NCBI GenBank assembly: GCA_021029595.1
Contig: JAJJOY010000001.1
Location: 62,001-126,000 of the forward strand
DNA from: Hominenteromicrobium mulieris
Lineage (GTDB): Bacteria; Bacillota; Clostridia; Oscillospirales; Acutalibacteraceae
Length of the DNA: 64,000 bases
Direction of reading: 5' to 3'
The position numbers and the translations under genes are program-made. This document shows, in pieces, positions 34,309 through 43,808 of this stretch. Positions within the stretch are counted from its first letter, which is position 1, and every line of letters starts with the position of its first letter. The notes under the pieces are model-generated. The model saw only the letters and a program-made list of their open reading frames with translations, had not been told where the DNA came from and did no database searches.

Positions 34309-35544
34309 ATGTGTAAAAGCAAAATACCGCGCTTTTCGGCACATCTGCTGCATTTGGCCTTGTTCGGCAGATTTGTGTCAAAAAAGCGTGAAAATTTCGC
34401 GATAAATGAAAACTTTTCCGAATACAGGCGCAAAAAAGTATTGATTGCGGCAAATCATTTTTATATGCTGTACCGCTTTCGACGAGAGCTGATTGAAGAT
34501 CTGCAATCCCGGTATGAGGTGGTCGTTGCAGCGCCGTTTCAAACCGGTGAAGAAGTGTTTGAAAGCATGGGCATACGCTGTACGGAAACGAAAATGCAGC
34601 GGCGGCGCGTGCAGGTGCTTTCTGAATTGCGTCTTTTACAAGCGTACAAACGTGTTCTTTGTCTGGAAAAGCCGGATCTTGTGCTTACATACGCCATTAA
34701 GCCGAATGTATACATGGGTTTTCTCTGCACGTGCTACCGCATTCCGTTTTACGCCACCGTACAGGGACTCGGCAGCGCTTTTCAGCGCCCGTGGCTCAGC
34801 TGCGCTGCCACATTCCTTTACAAGCTTTCGTTTCTGCGTGTACAGAACGTATTCTTTGAAAATCAGTCCAATGCGGTAGAATTTTGCCGCAGACACATCC
34901 TGCCACCCGAAAAAGAGGTCGTTCTGCATGGTGCGGGTGTAGACCTGAACCGCTATATCTACACGCCGTACACCGCTCACGATCCGCCGCGATTCCTGTT
35001 CGTCGGCCGTTTGATGCGCGAAAAGGGGATAGAGGAGCTGTTTTGCGCCGTGCGCAGGCTGTGGACAGAGGGCTTTCACGTGCATTTGCAGCTGCTCGGC
35101 TTTTTTGAGGAGCAGTACAGGCAGGAGGTAGACCGCCTTGTTGCCGACGGCATGACAGAATTTTACGGCTTTCAAAAAGAACCGCTGCCGTTTTACCAAA
35201 ACTGCGACTGCGTAGTGCTGCCAAGCTACCACGAGGGCATGAGCAACGTGCTGCTGGAAGCTGCCGCCGTCGGCAGGCCCATCATCGCATCCGATATTCC
35301 CGGGTGCAGGGAAGCCGTAGAGCACAGCAAAACCGGCCTTTTGTGCCGCGCAAAAGACGCGAACAGCCTATATGTTGCCATGCGCGCGTTTTTGGCGCTT
35401 TCCGCAGAGCAAAAAGCAGCCCTTGGGCAAAACGGCCGCCGCAAAATGGAGCGTGAATTCGATAAAGCGAGCGTTGTTGCAGAAACACTGCGCATCGTCA
35501 CCGCCGAAAAAGCGGCACCGCAGCCCCGGCGCGTCACGGCATAG
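34309..35544 (+). CDS. Family 4 glycosyltransferase (PglA/CapM-like)
   Basis: First gene of the polysaccharide operon; 411 residues. VLTYAIKPNVYMGFLCTCYRIPFYATVQGLGSAF is the N-domain hallmark of the group that adds the second sugar to undecaprenyl-diphosphate-sugar (PglA, CapM). The donor site is in CDCVVLPSYHEGMSNVLLEAAAVGRPIIASDIPGCREAV. It therefore probably follows a priming transferase encoded elsewhere. The ATG at 34309 is chosen for its ACGGAGG ribosome site; the longer ORF starts in a region without one. A TACAAT lies at 34249 but I see no convincing -35 box. Confidence 0.85.
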   Translation: MCKSKIPRFSAHLLHLALFGRFVSKKRENFAINENFSEYRRKKVLIAANHFYMLYRFRRELIEDLQSRYEVVVAAPFQTGEEVFESMGIRCTETKMQRRRVQVLSELRLLQAYKRVLCLEKPDLVLTYAIKPNVYMGFLCTCYRIPFYATVQGLGSAFQRPWLSCAATFLYKLSFLRVQNVFFENQSNAVEFCRRHILPPEKEVVLHGAGVDLNRYIYTPYTAHDPPRFLFVGRLMREKGIEELFCAVRRLWTEGFHVHLQLLGFFEEQYRQEVDRLVADGMTEFYGFQKEPLPFYQNCDCVVLPSYHEGMSNVLLEAAAVGRPIIASDIPGCREAVEHSKTGLLCRAKDANSLYVAMRAFLALSAEQKAALGQNGRRKMEREFDKASVVAETLRIVTAEKAAPQPRRVTA

Positions 35545-35554
35545 AGGAGAACAC

Positions 35555-36649
35555 ATGTCCGGTTATATTCGGATGCTCCTTTGGCTTCTGATTTACACGG
35601 CGCTCTCCGCCGTGTTGGAAGTACAGCAAAGCGAAACTGTCTGCGGCGTGCAGACAGTGCGGTTCACGAAGCTCTGGGCAACACTCGGCGTACTGCCGCT
35701 GCTCATCTTCTGTACGCTGCGCGGTGATATCGGCGATACCTATAACTACATGCACGCGTTTTCCGAAATGCCGAGCACATTCAGCGCACTGCCCGATTAC
35801 ATCCAGTCTTTACAGAAAGATCACGGCTTTTTCCTGCTTTCCGCACTCATCAAGCTTTTGTGCGGCGGGCAGGTGCGCGTTTGGTTTTGCATTCTCGCCG
35901 CGCTTCAGCTCTGGCCGCTCGTTAAAAACTATCGGCTTTATTCGGAAAGCTACTGCATCAGTCTGTTTTTGTTTATCGCTTCCACGGATTACATCTCCTG
36001 GATGATGAACGGCATGCGGCAATTTTTGGCGGCGGCGCTCGTGTTCGCCTGCTGTCCGCTTTTGCTGCGCAAGAGATACGGACAAGCCACGCTCATCATT
36101 TTACTTGCCGCCACACTGCATGCCTCGGCACTGTTCGCACTACCGTTTGTTTTTCTCACACGCGGAAAAGCATGGAACCGAAAAACGCTTTTGTTTCTTC
36201 TGCTCACTGTTTTGGTCGTGCTTTTCATCGACCGCTTCACAAACATTTTGGAGCTGCTTTTGCAGGAAACGCAGTACAAAAATGTCGTCAGCGATTGGAA
36301 AGGCTTTGAGGACAACGGTACAAACCTGCTGCGCGTACTGGTCTACGCTGTGCCGACGTTGCTTTCTTTGATCGGTTTACGGTTTATCCGTGCAGAAAAT
36401 GACCCACTCATCGACCTTTGCGTCAACATGTCCATTGTATCGACCGGCATTTACATCCTCTCAGCGTTCACAAGCGGCATTTTTGTCGGGCGGCTGCCCA
36501 TATACTTTTCACTTTATAACTACATTTTGCTGCCATGGGAGCTGCACCACATGTTTTCAAAACGCTCCGTGCGCATTTTAACCGTGATGATGCTCATTTT
36601 TTATCTGTTTTTCTATTTCTACGGGCTGAAGACCTTCGGCCTTTTATAA
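35555..36649 (+). CDS. EpsG-type polysaccharide polymerase (Wzy-like)
   Basis: 364-residue protein with about ten hydrophobic segments. RGDIGDTYNYMHAFSEMPSTF followed by KDHGFFLLSALIKLLCGG and the FIASTDYISWMMNGMRQFLAAAL segment match the EpsG family (PF14897) of exopolysaccharide polymerases. It should join lipid-linked repeat units on the outer face of the membrane after flipping by the Wzx protein encoded at the operon end. GAGGAG precedes the ATG at 35555. It is the only polymerase candidate in the operon. Confidence 0.82.
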   Translation: MSGYIRMLLWLLIYTALSAVLEVQQSETVCGVQTVRFTKLWATLGVLPLLIFCTLRGDIGDTYNYMHAFSEMPSTFSALPDYIQSLQKDHGFFLLSALIKLLCGGQVRVWFCILAALQLWPLVKNYRLYSESYCISLFLFIASTDYISWMMNGMRQFLAAALVFACCPLLLRKRYGQATLIILLAATLHASALFALPFVFLTRGKAWNRKTLLFLLLTVLVVLFIDRFTNILELLLQETQYKNVVSDWKGFEDNGTNLLRVLVYAVPTLLSLIGLRFIRAENDPLIDLCVNMSIVSTGIYILSAFTSGIFVGRLPIYFSLYNYILLPWELHHMFSKRSVRILTVMMLIFYLFFYFYGLKTFGLL

Positions 36650-36664
36650 AAGGGGGGATCCGTT

Positions 36665-37798
36665 ATGCTTCGTGTTTTGCAGGCTGTCACCTGCATGGAC
36701 CGCGGCGGACTGGAAACGATGCTGATGAATTACTACCGTCACATAGACCGCACACGCGTGCAGTTCGATTTTCTGACGCACCGCGCACGGGAAGGCGCGT
36801 ACGATAAAGAGATTTACTCTCTCGGCGGCAAAGTTTTCACCGTGCCACGGCAAAACCCGTTCAGCCCCGCATACCGCCATGCACTGCACAAATTTTTCTC
36901 CGCCCACCCGGCGTATACTGTTGTGCACGCCCATCTTGATTGTCTTTCCGGCGTTGTACTCGGTTGCGCCAAGCAGCACGGCGTGCCTGTATGCATTGCT
37001 CACGCACACACCACAAATCAGCTGCGCGACTTCAAGTATCCAATAAAAGATCTGTATAAGCGCATCATTCCACGTACCGCGACCGATCTGCTTGCCTGCG
37101 GAGAAGATGCCGGGCGCTGGATGTTCGGCAGTGCGCCGTTTTTGGTGCTGCCGGTCGCCATCGATACAGAAAAATTCCGCTTTGATAAAAACATGCGCGA
37201 AGACATGCGGCGCACACTCGGTATCACAAAAGAAGAACTTCTCATCGGGCATGTGGGGCAGTTTCGCAAAGAGAAAAACCAAGCTTTCCTCTTGGATGTC
37301 CTGCACAGTCTGCGCGCATGCGGTACAAAATCGAAGCTGCTGTTTGTTGGCGACGGTGAAAAGCGGGCAGCCGTACAAAACCGCGCCGCCGCACTCGGCC
37401 TTACACCGTATGTGCTGTTTTTAGGCGTGCGGGAAGATGTTCCGGCACTTTTGCATGCAATGGATGTATTCTGTATGCCGTCTCTGTACGAAGGCATGCC
37501 GCTCTCCGTTTTGGAAGCGCAGGCCGCAGGGCTACCGTGCCTTGTCTCCAACGGTGTACCGAAGGATTGTCTTCAAACGCCGCGTGCACGGCAGCTTCCG
37601 CTTTCCGCACCGCCTTCTAAGTGGGCGGAGGTTATTTTGGCAGAAAGTAAGGTGCTCAGCGCCGCGCCGCCTGTACTACAAAGCTTTGACATTTGTGAAA
37701 ACGCACATATGCTCACTGCGTATTATCTGCAAAAGGATGCCCAAAAAAGGAGGGAAACCGCACATGGTTCTGCTGACCGTATTTACGCCGACGTATAA
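36665..37798 (+). CDS. Family 4 glycosyltransferase (EpsF-like)
   Basis: 377-residue GT-B enzyme. RVLQAVTCMDRGGLETMLMNYYRHIDRTRVQFDFLTHR is the typical start of EpsF-type transferases. The donor site lies in DVFCMPSLYEGMPLSVLEAQAAGLPCLVSNGVP. GGGGGATCC lies upstream of the ATG. Its 3' end overlaps the next gene by 35 bases. Donor and acceptor sugars are not predictable. Confidence 0.85.
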   Translation: MLRVLQAVTCMDRGGLETMLMNYYRHIDRTRVQFDFLTHRAREGAYDKEIYSLGGKVFTVPRQNPFSPAYRHALHKFFSAHPAYTVVHAHLDCLSGVVLGCAKQHGVPVCIAHAHTTNQLRDFKYPIKDLYKRIIPRTATDLLACGEDAGRWMFGSAPFLVLPVAIDTEKFRFDKNMREDMRRTLGITKEELLIGHVGQFRKEKNQAFLLDVLHSLRACGTKSKLLFVGDGEKRAAVQNRAAALGLTPYVLFLGVREDVPALLHAMDVFCMPSLYEGMPLSVLEAQAAGLPCLVSNGVPKDCLQTPRARQLPLSAPPSKWAEVILAESKVLSAAPPVLQSFDICENAHMLTAYYLQKDAQKRRETAHGSADRIYADV

Positions 37799-38675
37799 CC
37801 GCGCACACACGCTGCCGGAAGCATATTGCTCATTAAAAGCGCAAACATCTAAAAACTTCCTATGGCTCATCGTAGATGACGGTTCCACCGACCGCACCGC
37901 CGCGTTGGTCTCCGCCTGGATGCAGGCGGAGAAAGCATTTTCCATCCGTTACCTATACCGTCCAAACGGCGGCATGCACGCTGCGCACAACACCGCTTAT
38001 GCGCACATCGAGACCGAGCTGAACCTTTGCCTTGATTCCGACGACCGTTTGGCAAAGGATGCCGTAGAGCAAATTGAAAAGCGCTGGGCACAGATAAAAA
38101 GCAAGAATTGCGCCGGGCTCATCGGGCTTGATGACGACGGAAACGGCAAGCTTATTGGCACCGGCTTTCCGCCGGGCCTCACCGAAACGACGCTCAGCGG
38201 TTACTATGCGGGCGGCGGCAAAGGCGACAAAAAGCTCGTGTATCGTACCGACATCATCCGAAAATACCCGCCGTACCCGGAGTTTCCAAATGAAAAATAC
38301 GTGGCGCTCGCCGCAAAATACCGGCTGATCGACCGCGATTACAAACTCGCCGTTTTAAATCGCGTGCTGTGCCACGTGACGTATTTAGAAGACGGTTCCT
38401 CGCACACCATATGGAAGCAATACGCAAAAAACCCGCGTGGCTTTCTATATTGGCGGCAGCTTTGCCTTACGTACCCGGCTGCTGCAACGCGCACGGTACT
38501 CGACAGCATCCATTACGATGCCGCGTGTTTTCTCGCGAAAGAGCCCGCACTGATGCTCCGCTCACCGAAAAAGGTGCTTACAATGCTGTGCACGCCGCTT
38601 GGCGCAGGACTTTCCGTTTTGATCCGCCTGATGGCCGCACGCACCGAACGCAAAGCACAAAAGGAGGCTGTATGA
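37764..38675 (+). CDS. Family 2 glycosyltransferase
   Basis: 303-residue GT-A enzyme. TVFTPTYNRAHTLPEAYCSL opens the fold, IVDDGSTDRT binds the nucleotide and CLDSDDRLAKDAVEQI is the DxD-type metal site. The sequence resembles the group sometimes labelled WbbD/WaaE-like. AGGAGG lies 9 bases before the ATG at 37764, inside the previous gene. It overlaps the next start by 4 bases. Acceptor unknown. Confidence 0.85.
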   Translation: MVLLTVFTPTYNRAHTLPEAYCSLKAQTSKNFLWLIVDDGSTDRTAALVSAWMQAEKAFSIRYLYRPNGGMHAAHNTAYAHIETELNLCLDSDDRLAKDAVEQIEKRWAQIKSKNCAGLIGLDDDGNGKLIGTGFPPGLTETTLSGYYAGGGKGDKKLVYRTDIIRKYPPYPEFPNEKYVALAAKYRLIDRDYKLAVLNRVLCHVTYLEDGSSHTIWKQYAKNPRGFLYWRQLCLTYPAAATRTVLDSIHYDAACFLAKEPALMLRSPKKVLTMLCTPLGAGLSVLIRLMAARTERKAQKEAV

Positions 38676-39382
38676 TCCCGAAAATCATCCATTACTGCTG
38701 GTTTGGTCGCGCACCACTGCCGGACAAAGCCAAAAAGTGCATAGAGAGTTGGCGCAAGCACTGCCCGAACTATACGATTTTGGAATGGAACGAAGATAAT
38801 TTTGACATTCACCAAAACGGTTACACCGAAATGTGCTGTAAAGAGAAAAAGTACGCGTTTCTCGCCGATTACGCCCGCTTGCAGATCATCGAAAACGAGG
38901 GCGGCTTTTACTTTGATGTAGATGTCGAGCTCGTGCGCAGTTTGGACCCGCTTTGCAGCGAGCACGCGTTTTTTGCCTTTGAGACCGACCGTATGATTGC
39001 GACCGGCCTCGGCTTCGGCGCAGAAAAACACCATCCGCTCGTGCACTTCATGCTGGAGCAATATGCACCCCTGCTCGACGGCAAGCACGGCGTCATCGGC
39101 TGCCCGCAGCTCAATACACAGGCGCTTTTAAAATGCGGCTTAAAGCCAAACGGCAAGCGACAAACCGTGCAAGGCGCAGCCGTCTTTCCCAAGGCGTATT
39201 TTAACCCCTACGAGGATGCCACGGGGCGGCTTTATATCACAGACTGCACCTACACCGTGCACTGGTATGCCAAAAGCTGGATGAACCGCCGTACCGTACT
39301 GCGCAGCAAGCTCACGCGCCCGCTGCATCGCCTGCTCGCCGACCATCCGCGTATCAAAGAAAAAGTGAAAGGCGGCGTTTAA
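38672..39382 (+). CDS. Family 32 glycosyltransferase (capsular polysaccharide synthesis)
   Basis: 236-residue protein. IPKIIHYCWFGRAPLPDKAKKCIESWRKHCPNY is the GT32 (Gly_transf_sug) start, and EGGFYFDVDVELVRSLDPL holds the DxD metal site (DVD). AAAAGGAGG lies upstream, and the ATG overlaps the previous stop (ATGA). Family members usually transfer mannose, glucose or galactose to capsule oligosaccharides; the exact sugar is not predictable. Confidence 0.88.
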   Translation: MIPKIIHYCWFGRAPLPDKAKKCIESWRKHCPNYTILEWNEDNFDIHQNGYTEMCCKEKKYAFLADYARLQIIENEGGFYFDVDVELVRSLDPLCSEHAFFAFETDRMIATGLGFGAEKHHPLVHFMLEQYAPLLDGKHGVIGCPQLNTQALLKCGLKPNGKRQTVQGAAVFPKAYFNPYEDATGRLYITDCTYTVHWYAKSWMNRRTVLRSKLTRPLHRLLADHPRIKEKVKGGV

Positions 39383-39383
39383 A

Positions 39384-40655
39384 ACGGAACCGAAAAAACT
39401 GCTTTTTATTTTGCCGTCTTTAGAGATTGGCGGGGCAGAGCGCAGCCTTATCGGACTGTTGGAAGCGCTCGAAGACAAAAGCGTGCAGGCCTCCGTTTTT
39501 CTGTACCGCCGCGAGGGAGAATTCATAAAAGACCTGCCGCAATATGTGCGTCTGCTGCCGGGAATCCCTGCATACCACGCCTATACAGAGCCGATCCTGT
39601 CGCTTGTAAAACATGGCAGACTGCGATTTGCAGCCGCACGATTACTCGCAAAGCTCGCGTTTTTTTTGTACGGTACTTTCATGCGAAAACCCACCGGCAC
39701 GTGGACGCACTTGCAGTATATCTCTGCATTTTTGCAGCCGTTTTTGCCGAATATCCCGGGCGAGTATGATCTTGCCGCGCAGTACCTCGGCGTCGCCGAT
39801 ACGCTTGTGCACAAGGTAAACGCCAAGTACAAAGTCGCGTGGAACCACACGGATTACGCCACACAACACCCAAATCCAAAGCTCGACCGCCGTGTGTATA
39901 CGAACGTAGACTATGTTGTCAGTGTTTCCGAAAGCTGCACGGAAGCCTTTCGGCGCATGTATCCCGCGTTTTCACAAAAAGCCGTCACGGTCGAAAACTG
40001 CCTTGCGCGCGAGCTCATCGAGCGCAAATCGCTGCTGCCGGCTGCCGGCATGTATCGCGAAGCGGGCGAGACCGTGCTGCTTTCCGTCGGTCGGTTTTGT
40101 GAAGCGAAAAACTTTGAAGCCATTCCGAAAATCTGCACAGTGCTTTTAAAGCGCGGCCTTTCCGTTAAGTGGTACATTTTAGGCTACGGCGACCGGGAAA
40201 CCCAAATTCGCGAAGCCATTCAAGCTGTGCATATGGAAGATTTCGTCGTGCTGCTCGGCAAAAAGGAGAATCCGTACCCCTATATACGTATGTGCGACAT
40301 TTACGTGCAGCCGTCCGTTTATGAGGGCAAATGCGTCGCCGTGCGGGAGGCGCAGCTGCTCGGGAAGCCTGTCATCATCACGGATTTTTCCACCGCGCAC
40401 AGCCAGCTGCAAGACGGCACAGACGGCATGATCGCGCCGCTTGATTTTGACGGTTTTACAGATGCTCTCGCCGCGCTGATTCAAGATAACGAAAAACAAG
40501 AAGCACTCAAAGCCGCCTGTCGCAGCACCGATTTCACACAGTATAAAGAAGCGGAGAAAATCCTGAGATTTGCAGAAGGAAGGGAAAGTTATGCCGAAGA
40601 TCAGCGTCATTGTGCCGATCTACAACGCCGAAAAATATCTCGAGCGGTGCGTTAA
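39384..40655 (+). CDS. Family 4 glycosyltransferase with non-ATG start
   Basis: GT-B enzyme with the recognisable beginning KKLLFILPSLEIGGAERSLIGLLEAL and donor-site region YVQPSVYEGKCVAVREAQLLGKPVIITD. No ATG or GTG is in frame at the expected place. Conserved coding sequence reaches back to an ACG at 39384, 8 bases after AAAGGCGG and one base after the previous stop, exactly where ATG would be expected. CTG (39399), ATT (39408) and TTG (39411) are alternatives, but starting at TTG would cut off the first beta-strand of the Rossmann fold. The stop at 40655 lies 65 bases inside the next gene. I give the full coding extent (423 residues); the true start is uncertain. Confidence 0.72.
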   Translation, partial: TEPKKLLFILPSLEIGGAERSLIGLLEALEDKSVQASVFLYRREGEFIKDLPQYVRLLPGIPAYHAYTEPILSLVKHGRLRFAAARLLAKLAFFLYGTFMRKPTGTWTHLQYISAFLQPFLPNIPGEYDLAAQYLGVADTLVHKVNAKYKVAWNHTDYATQHPNPKLDRRVYTNVDYVVSVSESCTEAFRRMYPAFSQKAVTVENCLARELIERKSLLPAAGMYREAGETVLLSVGRFCEAKNFEAIPKICTVLLKRGLSVKWYILGYGDRETQIREAIQAVHMEDFVVLLGKKENPYPYIRMCDIYVQPSVYEGKCVAVREAQLLGKPVIITDFSTAHSQLQDGTDGMIAPLDFDGFTDALAALIQDNEKQEALKAACRSTDFTQYKEAEKILRFAEGRESYAEDQRHCADLQRRKISRAVR

Positions 40656-41604
40656 AAGCCTCATCGCACAGACCTTTCACGACATTGAAATCTTACTTAT
40701 CGATGACGGCTCTACCGATGCAAGCTCCATACTGTGCACGCGGCTCAAAAAAGAGGACAGCCGCATACGCATTTTGCATAAGCCAAACGGCGGCCTCAGC
40801 AGTGCGCGAAACGCGGGTCTGCTTGCGGCAAGCGGAGCATTCATCGGCTTTGTCGATGCCGATGACACCGTATCGCCGACATTTTTTGAAACGCTTTTTC
40901 AGAAGATTGAGCAGTATCACTGTGATTTTGTTTTCTGCGACCTCATACGCATAGAATCCGGCAAGCCGCCCACGCTGCGCTCTGCATCGCTCCACGGCGG
41001 GTATTACGACAAACGCAAAATCAAACGCTGCGTATTTCCGCAGCTCATCATGCGCGACAATCTCGAATACGGCCCGCTTTTATCCGTGTGTGTTTGTTTA
41101 TACCGTACATCGTTTTTAAAAGAATACGACCTGCGGTTCGACGAAACCGTGCGATATTCCGAAGATAATCTATTCAGCGCGTGTGCAGGATACCGCGCCG
41201 CTTCGTTCTTTTATCTTAAGGGCCAAGGGCTTTACGAGTACCACCGCAACCCCGGCAGCATCACCACAACGCACAAAGCAGATGCGTGGGAAAGCTACAA
41301 ACGTATGCATCAAAAGCTGTGCGCACTGTTTCAAAACTGCCCGGAATATAATTTCAGCCGTCAACTCGATCTGCATCTCATCCACTACGCCTGCGCCGCA
41401 CTCGGCGGAGCCTGTGATTTGCCAAAGGTCGAACAAAAATCGGAAATCGACCGCATTTTAAACGACGAAGCGCTGAAACGTGCGCTGCAAAACCGACCCG
41501 CGCGACATATTCCGTTTAAACTTGCCGTACAGCTTTTGTGCATGCAATACCGCTGCACGCCGCTTATGTGCCTGTGGCTGCAAAGGAGAGAGCACTATGC
41601 CTGA
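40591..41604 (+). CDS. Family 2 glycosyltransferase
   Basis: 337-residue GT-A enzyme: KISVIVPIYNAEKYLERCVKSL, LLIDDGSTDASS and GFVDADDTVSPTFFETL carry the nucleotide and metal sites. The C-terminal part (about 200-337) is all-helical and may bind the acceptor or membrane. The ATG at 40591 follows GAAGGGAAAG and lies within the end of the preceding gene. It overlaps the next gene by 8 bases. Sugar specificity unknown. Confidence 0.87.
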   Translation: MPKISVIVPIYNAEKYLERCVKSLIAQTFHDIEILLIDDGSTDASSILCTRLKKEDSRIRILHKPNGGLSSARNAGLLAASGAFIGFVDADDTVSPTFFETLFQKIEQYHCDFVFCDLIRIESGKPPTLRSASLHGGYYDKRKIKRCVFPQLIMRDNLEYGPLLSVCVCLYRTSFLKEYDLRFDETVRYSEDNLFSACAGYRAASFFYLKGQGLYEYHRNPGSITTTHKADAWESYKRMHQKLCALFQNCPEYNFSRQLDLHLIHYACAALGGACDLPKVEQKSEIDRILNDEALKRALQNRPARHIPFKLAVQLLCMQYRCTPLMCLWLQRREHYA

Positions 41605-42616
41605 AGTCAGCATCATTCTGCCCGTCTATAATGAGGAAAGGCATCTGCAAAAAACGCTTTCCGCGCTGTGTACCCAAACATTTCGCGATTTTGAGCTGCT
41701 TGCCGTAGACGATGGCTCCACCGATGAAAGCCGCCGCATTTTAGAACGCTTTGCAGCTGCAGACGCGCGTATCACGGTACTCGCGCAACACCATGGCGGC
41801 GTTTCCCGCGCACGTAACCTCGCTTTGGAAGCCGCCACCGGAAAGTGGGTGTGGTTTGTAGACAGCGACGACCTGCCGTTTTCGAACTACCTCGAAAAAG
41901 CATTGCATGAGCCGCAGTCAAACGACGCAGACATTCTCATGGGCAGCTACCTAAAAATGGATTTAAACGGTGAGATTACCCGCATAACACTACCAAAATA
42001 CGGTCTCATAGATTCCGAAACGCTTCCCGTTTGCTTCATGCAAGCACAGTACGAAACCGGGTATTTTGGCTATCTTTGGAACAAGCTTCTGCGTCGCGAG
42101 AAAATTCTTTCCGTCAACGCTGTATTTGATGAATCCATGACGCTTGCTGAGGATCTGCAATTTTTAGTACAGCTTTACCGCGCAAACAGCCGCGTACTCC
42201 TCACGCCACACTGTGCCATGCAATACGCCGCGCACCCGCTGCGCCGGGAAGCAGACCACTTTAAGCAGCTCCTTTTGCAAAAAGAGATTGCGCACTGGGT
42301 CATCACAGAGCAAAAGCACACGGAATTTAAGCCGTTTTTTCGCAAAAGACTCAGTGCATACACGGCATTCTCCGTTTTTTACGCGCCGGATATCGGGCTT
42401 GATCCCATCACGAAAGCCAAAGAGATTATGGAAGATGAAGCGCTTTGCGCACTGCTTTCCGAAGCGGAGCTTCACGGCGTTTTTCGGTGCATCGTGCACT
42501 GCTTAAAGCAGCAAAATCTGCCCGCATTGCAGCTGCACCTTGCCGCATACCGCGCCGCAAAACACGCAAAATCGATTTTGAAAGGGGAGAATACGCGTGC
42601 GTTACATTCTGCATGA
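41597..42616 (+). CDS. Family 2 glycosyltransferase
   Basis: 339-residue GT-A enzyme beginning EVSIILPVYNEERHLQKTLSAL with AVDDGSTDESR and WFVDSDDLPFSNYLEKAL. It resembles the 40591 gene in architecture and probably arose by old duplication of a common GT2 type. The ATG at 41597 follows AAAGGAGAG. Its 3' end overlaps the next gene by 20 bases. Confidence 0.86.
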   Translation: MPEVSIILPVYNEERHLQKTLSALCTQTFRDFELLAVDDGSTDESRRILERFAAADARITVLAQHHGGVSRARNLALEAATGKWVWFVDSDDLPFSNYLEKALHEPQSNDADILMGSYLKMDLNGEITRITLPKYGLIDSETLPVCFMQAQYETGYFGYLWNKLLRREKILSVNAVFDESMTLAEDLQFLVQLYRANSRVLLTPHCAMQYAAHPLRREADHFKQLLLQKEIAHWVITEQKHTEFKPFFRKRLSAYTAFSVFYAPDIGLDPITKAKEIMEDEALCALLSEAELHGVFRCIVHCLKQQNLPALQLHLAAYRAAKHAKSILKGENTRALHSA

Positions 42617-43808
42617 CCACATCGGCAGCGCAAACCACGGGTGCGAAGCGCTTGTGCGCACCGTTTCTAAGCTTTTAGGCCCCGGCCGCACGGTGCTGCT
42701 TTCCGAAGCGCCGGAGGAAGATGCCAGATACGGCGTAGCGCGCCCGCTCGTTGTGCAGGATGTGCGCCCCGCGCGAAGCGATGTGATCCGCAAAAGCTCG
42801 CCCGCATTTTGGAGCGCCTATCTGCGCTTAAAGCTTTTAAACGATTACACACCGCTCGATGTCTTGCCGTACCGTGCCGCGCTGCAAACGCTCACGCGCG
42901 ACGATATTCTCGTCTCTATCGGCGGCGATGTGTACTGCTACGAAGATATGCAAAAGCGCATTCGGCTGCACAACCTCGCACGGCACTATGCAGGCGGCAG
43001 CATACTGCTCGGCTGTTCGATTGAACCGAAGCTTCTTCGCAGTAAGGCTCTGCTACGTGACCTCACCGCATTTGACCGCATCACAGCGCGCGAGACACAA
43101 ACGCTGCACGCGCTGCAAAGCGCCGGGCTGCGAAACGTCTCCTTTTGCCCGGATTCCGCTTTCTTGCTGGAGCCGCGCGGTGCGGAGATTCCGGAAGTGT
43201 TTCAGCCGCACAACACCGTCGGTATCAATGTAAGCCCGCTTTTACTGCGCCGTGCACGAAACGCAAAGCTTATTTTGGGTAACCTCATCGCGCTGATTGA
43301 CACAATCCTGCGCACAACAGACAGTGCCGTGGCGCTCATCCCGCACGCCGTGCAAAACGGCAATGATGACCGCGATCCGCTTAAAGAATTATACGCGGCC
43401 TTTCAAGGCAGCGGCCGCGTATGCCTCATCAAAGACCAAAGTGCGTCGCAGCTTAAATCGATTATTGCGCTGTGCTCGTCGTTCATCGGCGCGCGCACAC
43501 ATGCCGTCATCGCGGCGTATTCTTCCGGCGTACCCACGCTCGCACTCGGGTATTCTGTAAAAGCCAAGGGCCTTGCAGAAGACATTTTCGGTGTCGATAC
43601 GCCCTATGTGCTGCCCATTGAAAACATTGCGGATGAAACTGCCGTCACGCGCAGGTGGATACGCCTACGCAGCCACGCGCCGGAGATCACCGAAACGCTG
43701 CGTGCCAAAACGGCCGCCTATGAAGACGCTTTAAAAGCGTTTCGCCGCACTTTGCAGGAGGGAAAAGATGGAAAAACCGCTCGTAACGCTGCTTCTGCCG
43801 TGTTATAA
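42597..43808 (+). CDS. Polysaccharide pyruvyltransferase-family protein
   Basis: 403-residue protein. DHIGSANHGCEALVRTV, LVSIGGDVYCYED and the final-third SFIGARTHAVIAAYSSGVPTLALGYSVKAKG match the CsaB/polysaccharide pyruvyltransferase family (PF04230). These enzymes add pyruvate ketals from phosphoenolpyruvate to glycans, giving the polymer negative charge. The start is GTG at 42597, with AAAGGGGAG upstream. Overlaps both neighbours (20 and 41 bases). Some family members have other roles, so pyruvylation is probable rather than certain. Confidence 0.82.
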   Translation: MRYILHDHIGSANHGCEALVRTVSKLLGPGRTVLLSEAPEEDARYGVARPLVVQDVRPARSDVIRKSSPAFWSAYLRLKLLNDYTPLDVLPYRAALQTLTRDDILVSIGGDVYCYEDMQKRIRLHNLARHYAGGSILLGCSIEPKLLRSKALLRDLTAFDRITARETQTLHALQSAGLRNVSFCPDSAFLLEPRGAEIPEVFQPHNTVGINVSPLLLRRARNAKLILGNLIALIDTILRTTDSAVALIPHAVQNGNDDRDPLKELYAAFQGSGRVCLIKDQSASQLKSIIALCSSFIGARTHAVIAAYSSGVPTLALGYSVKAKGLAEDIFGVDTPYVLPIENIADETAVTRRWIRLRSHAPEITETLRAKTAAYEDALKAFRRTLQEGKDGKTARNAASAVL

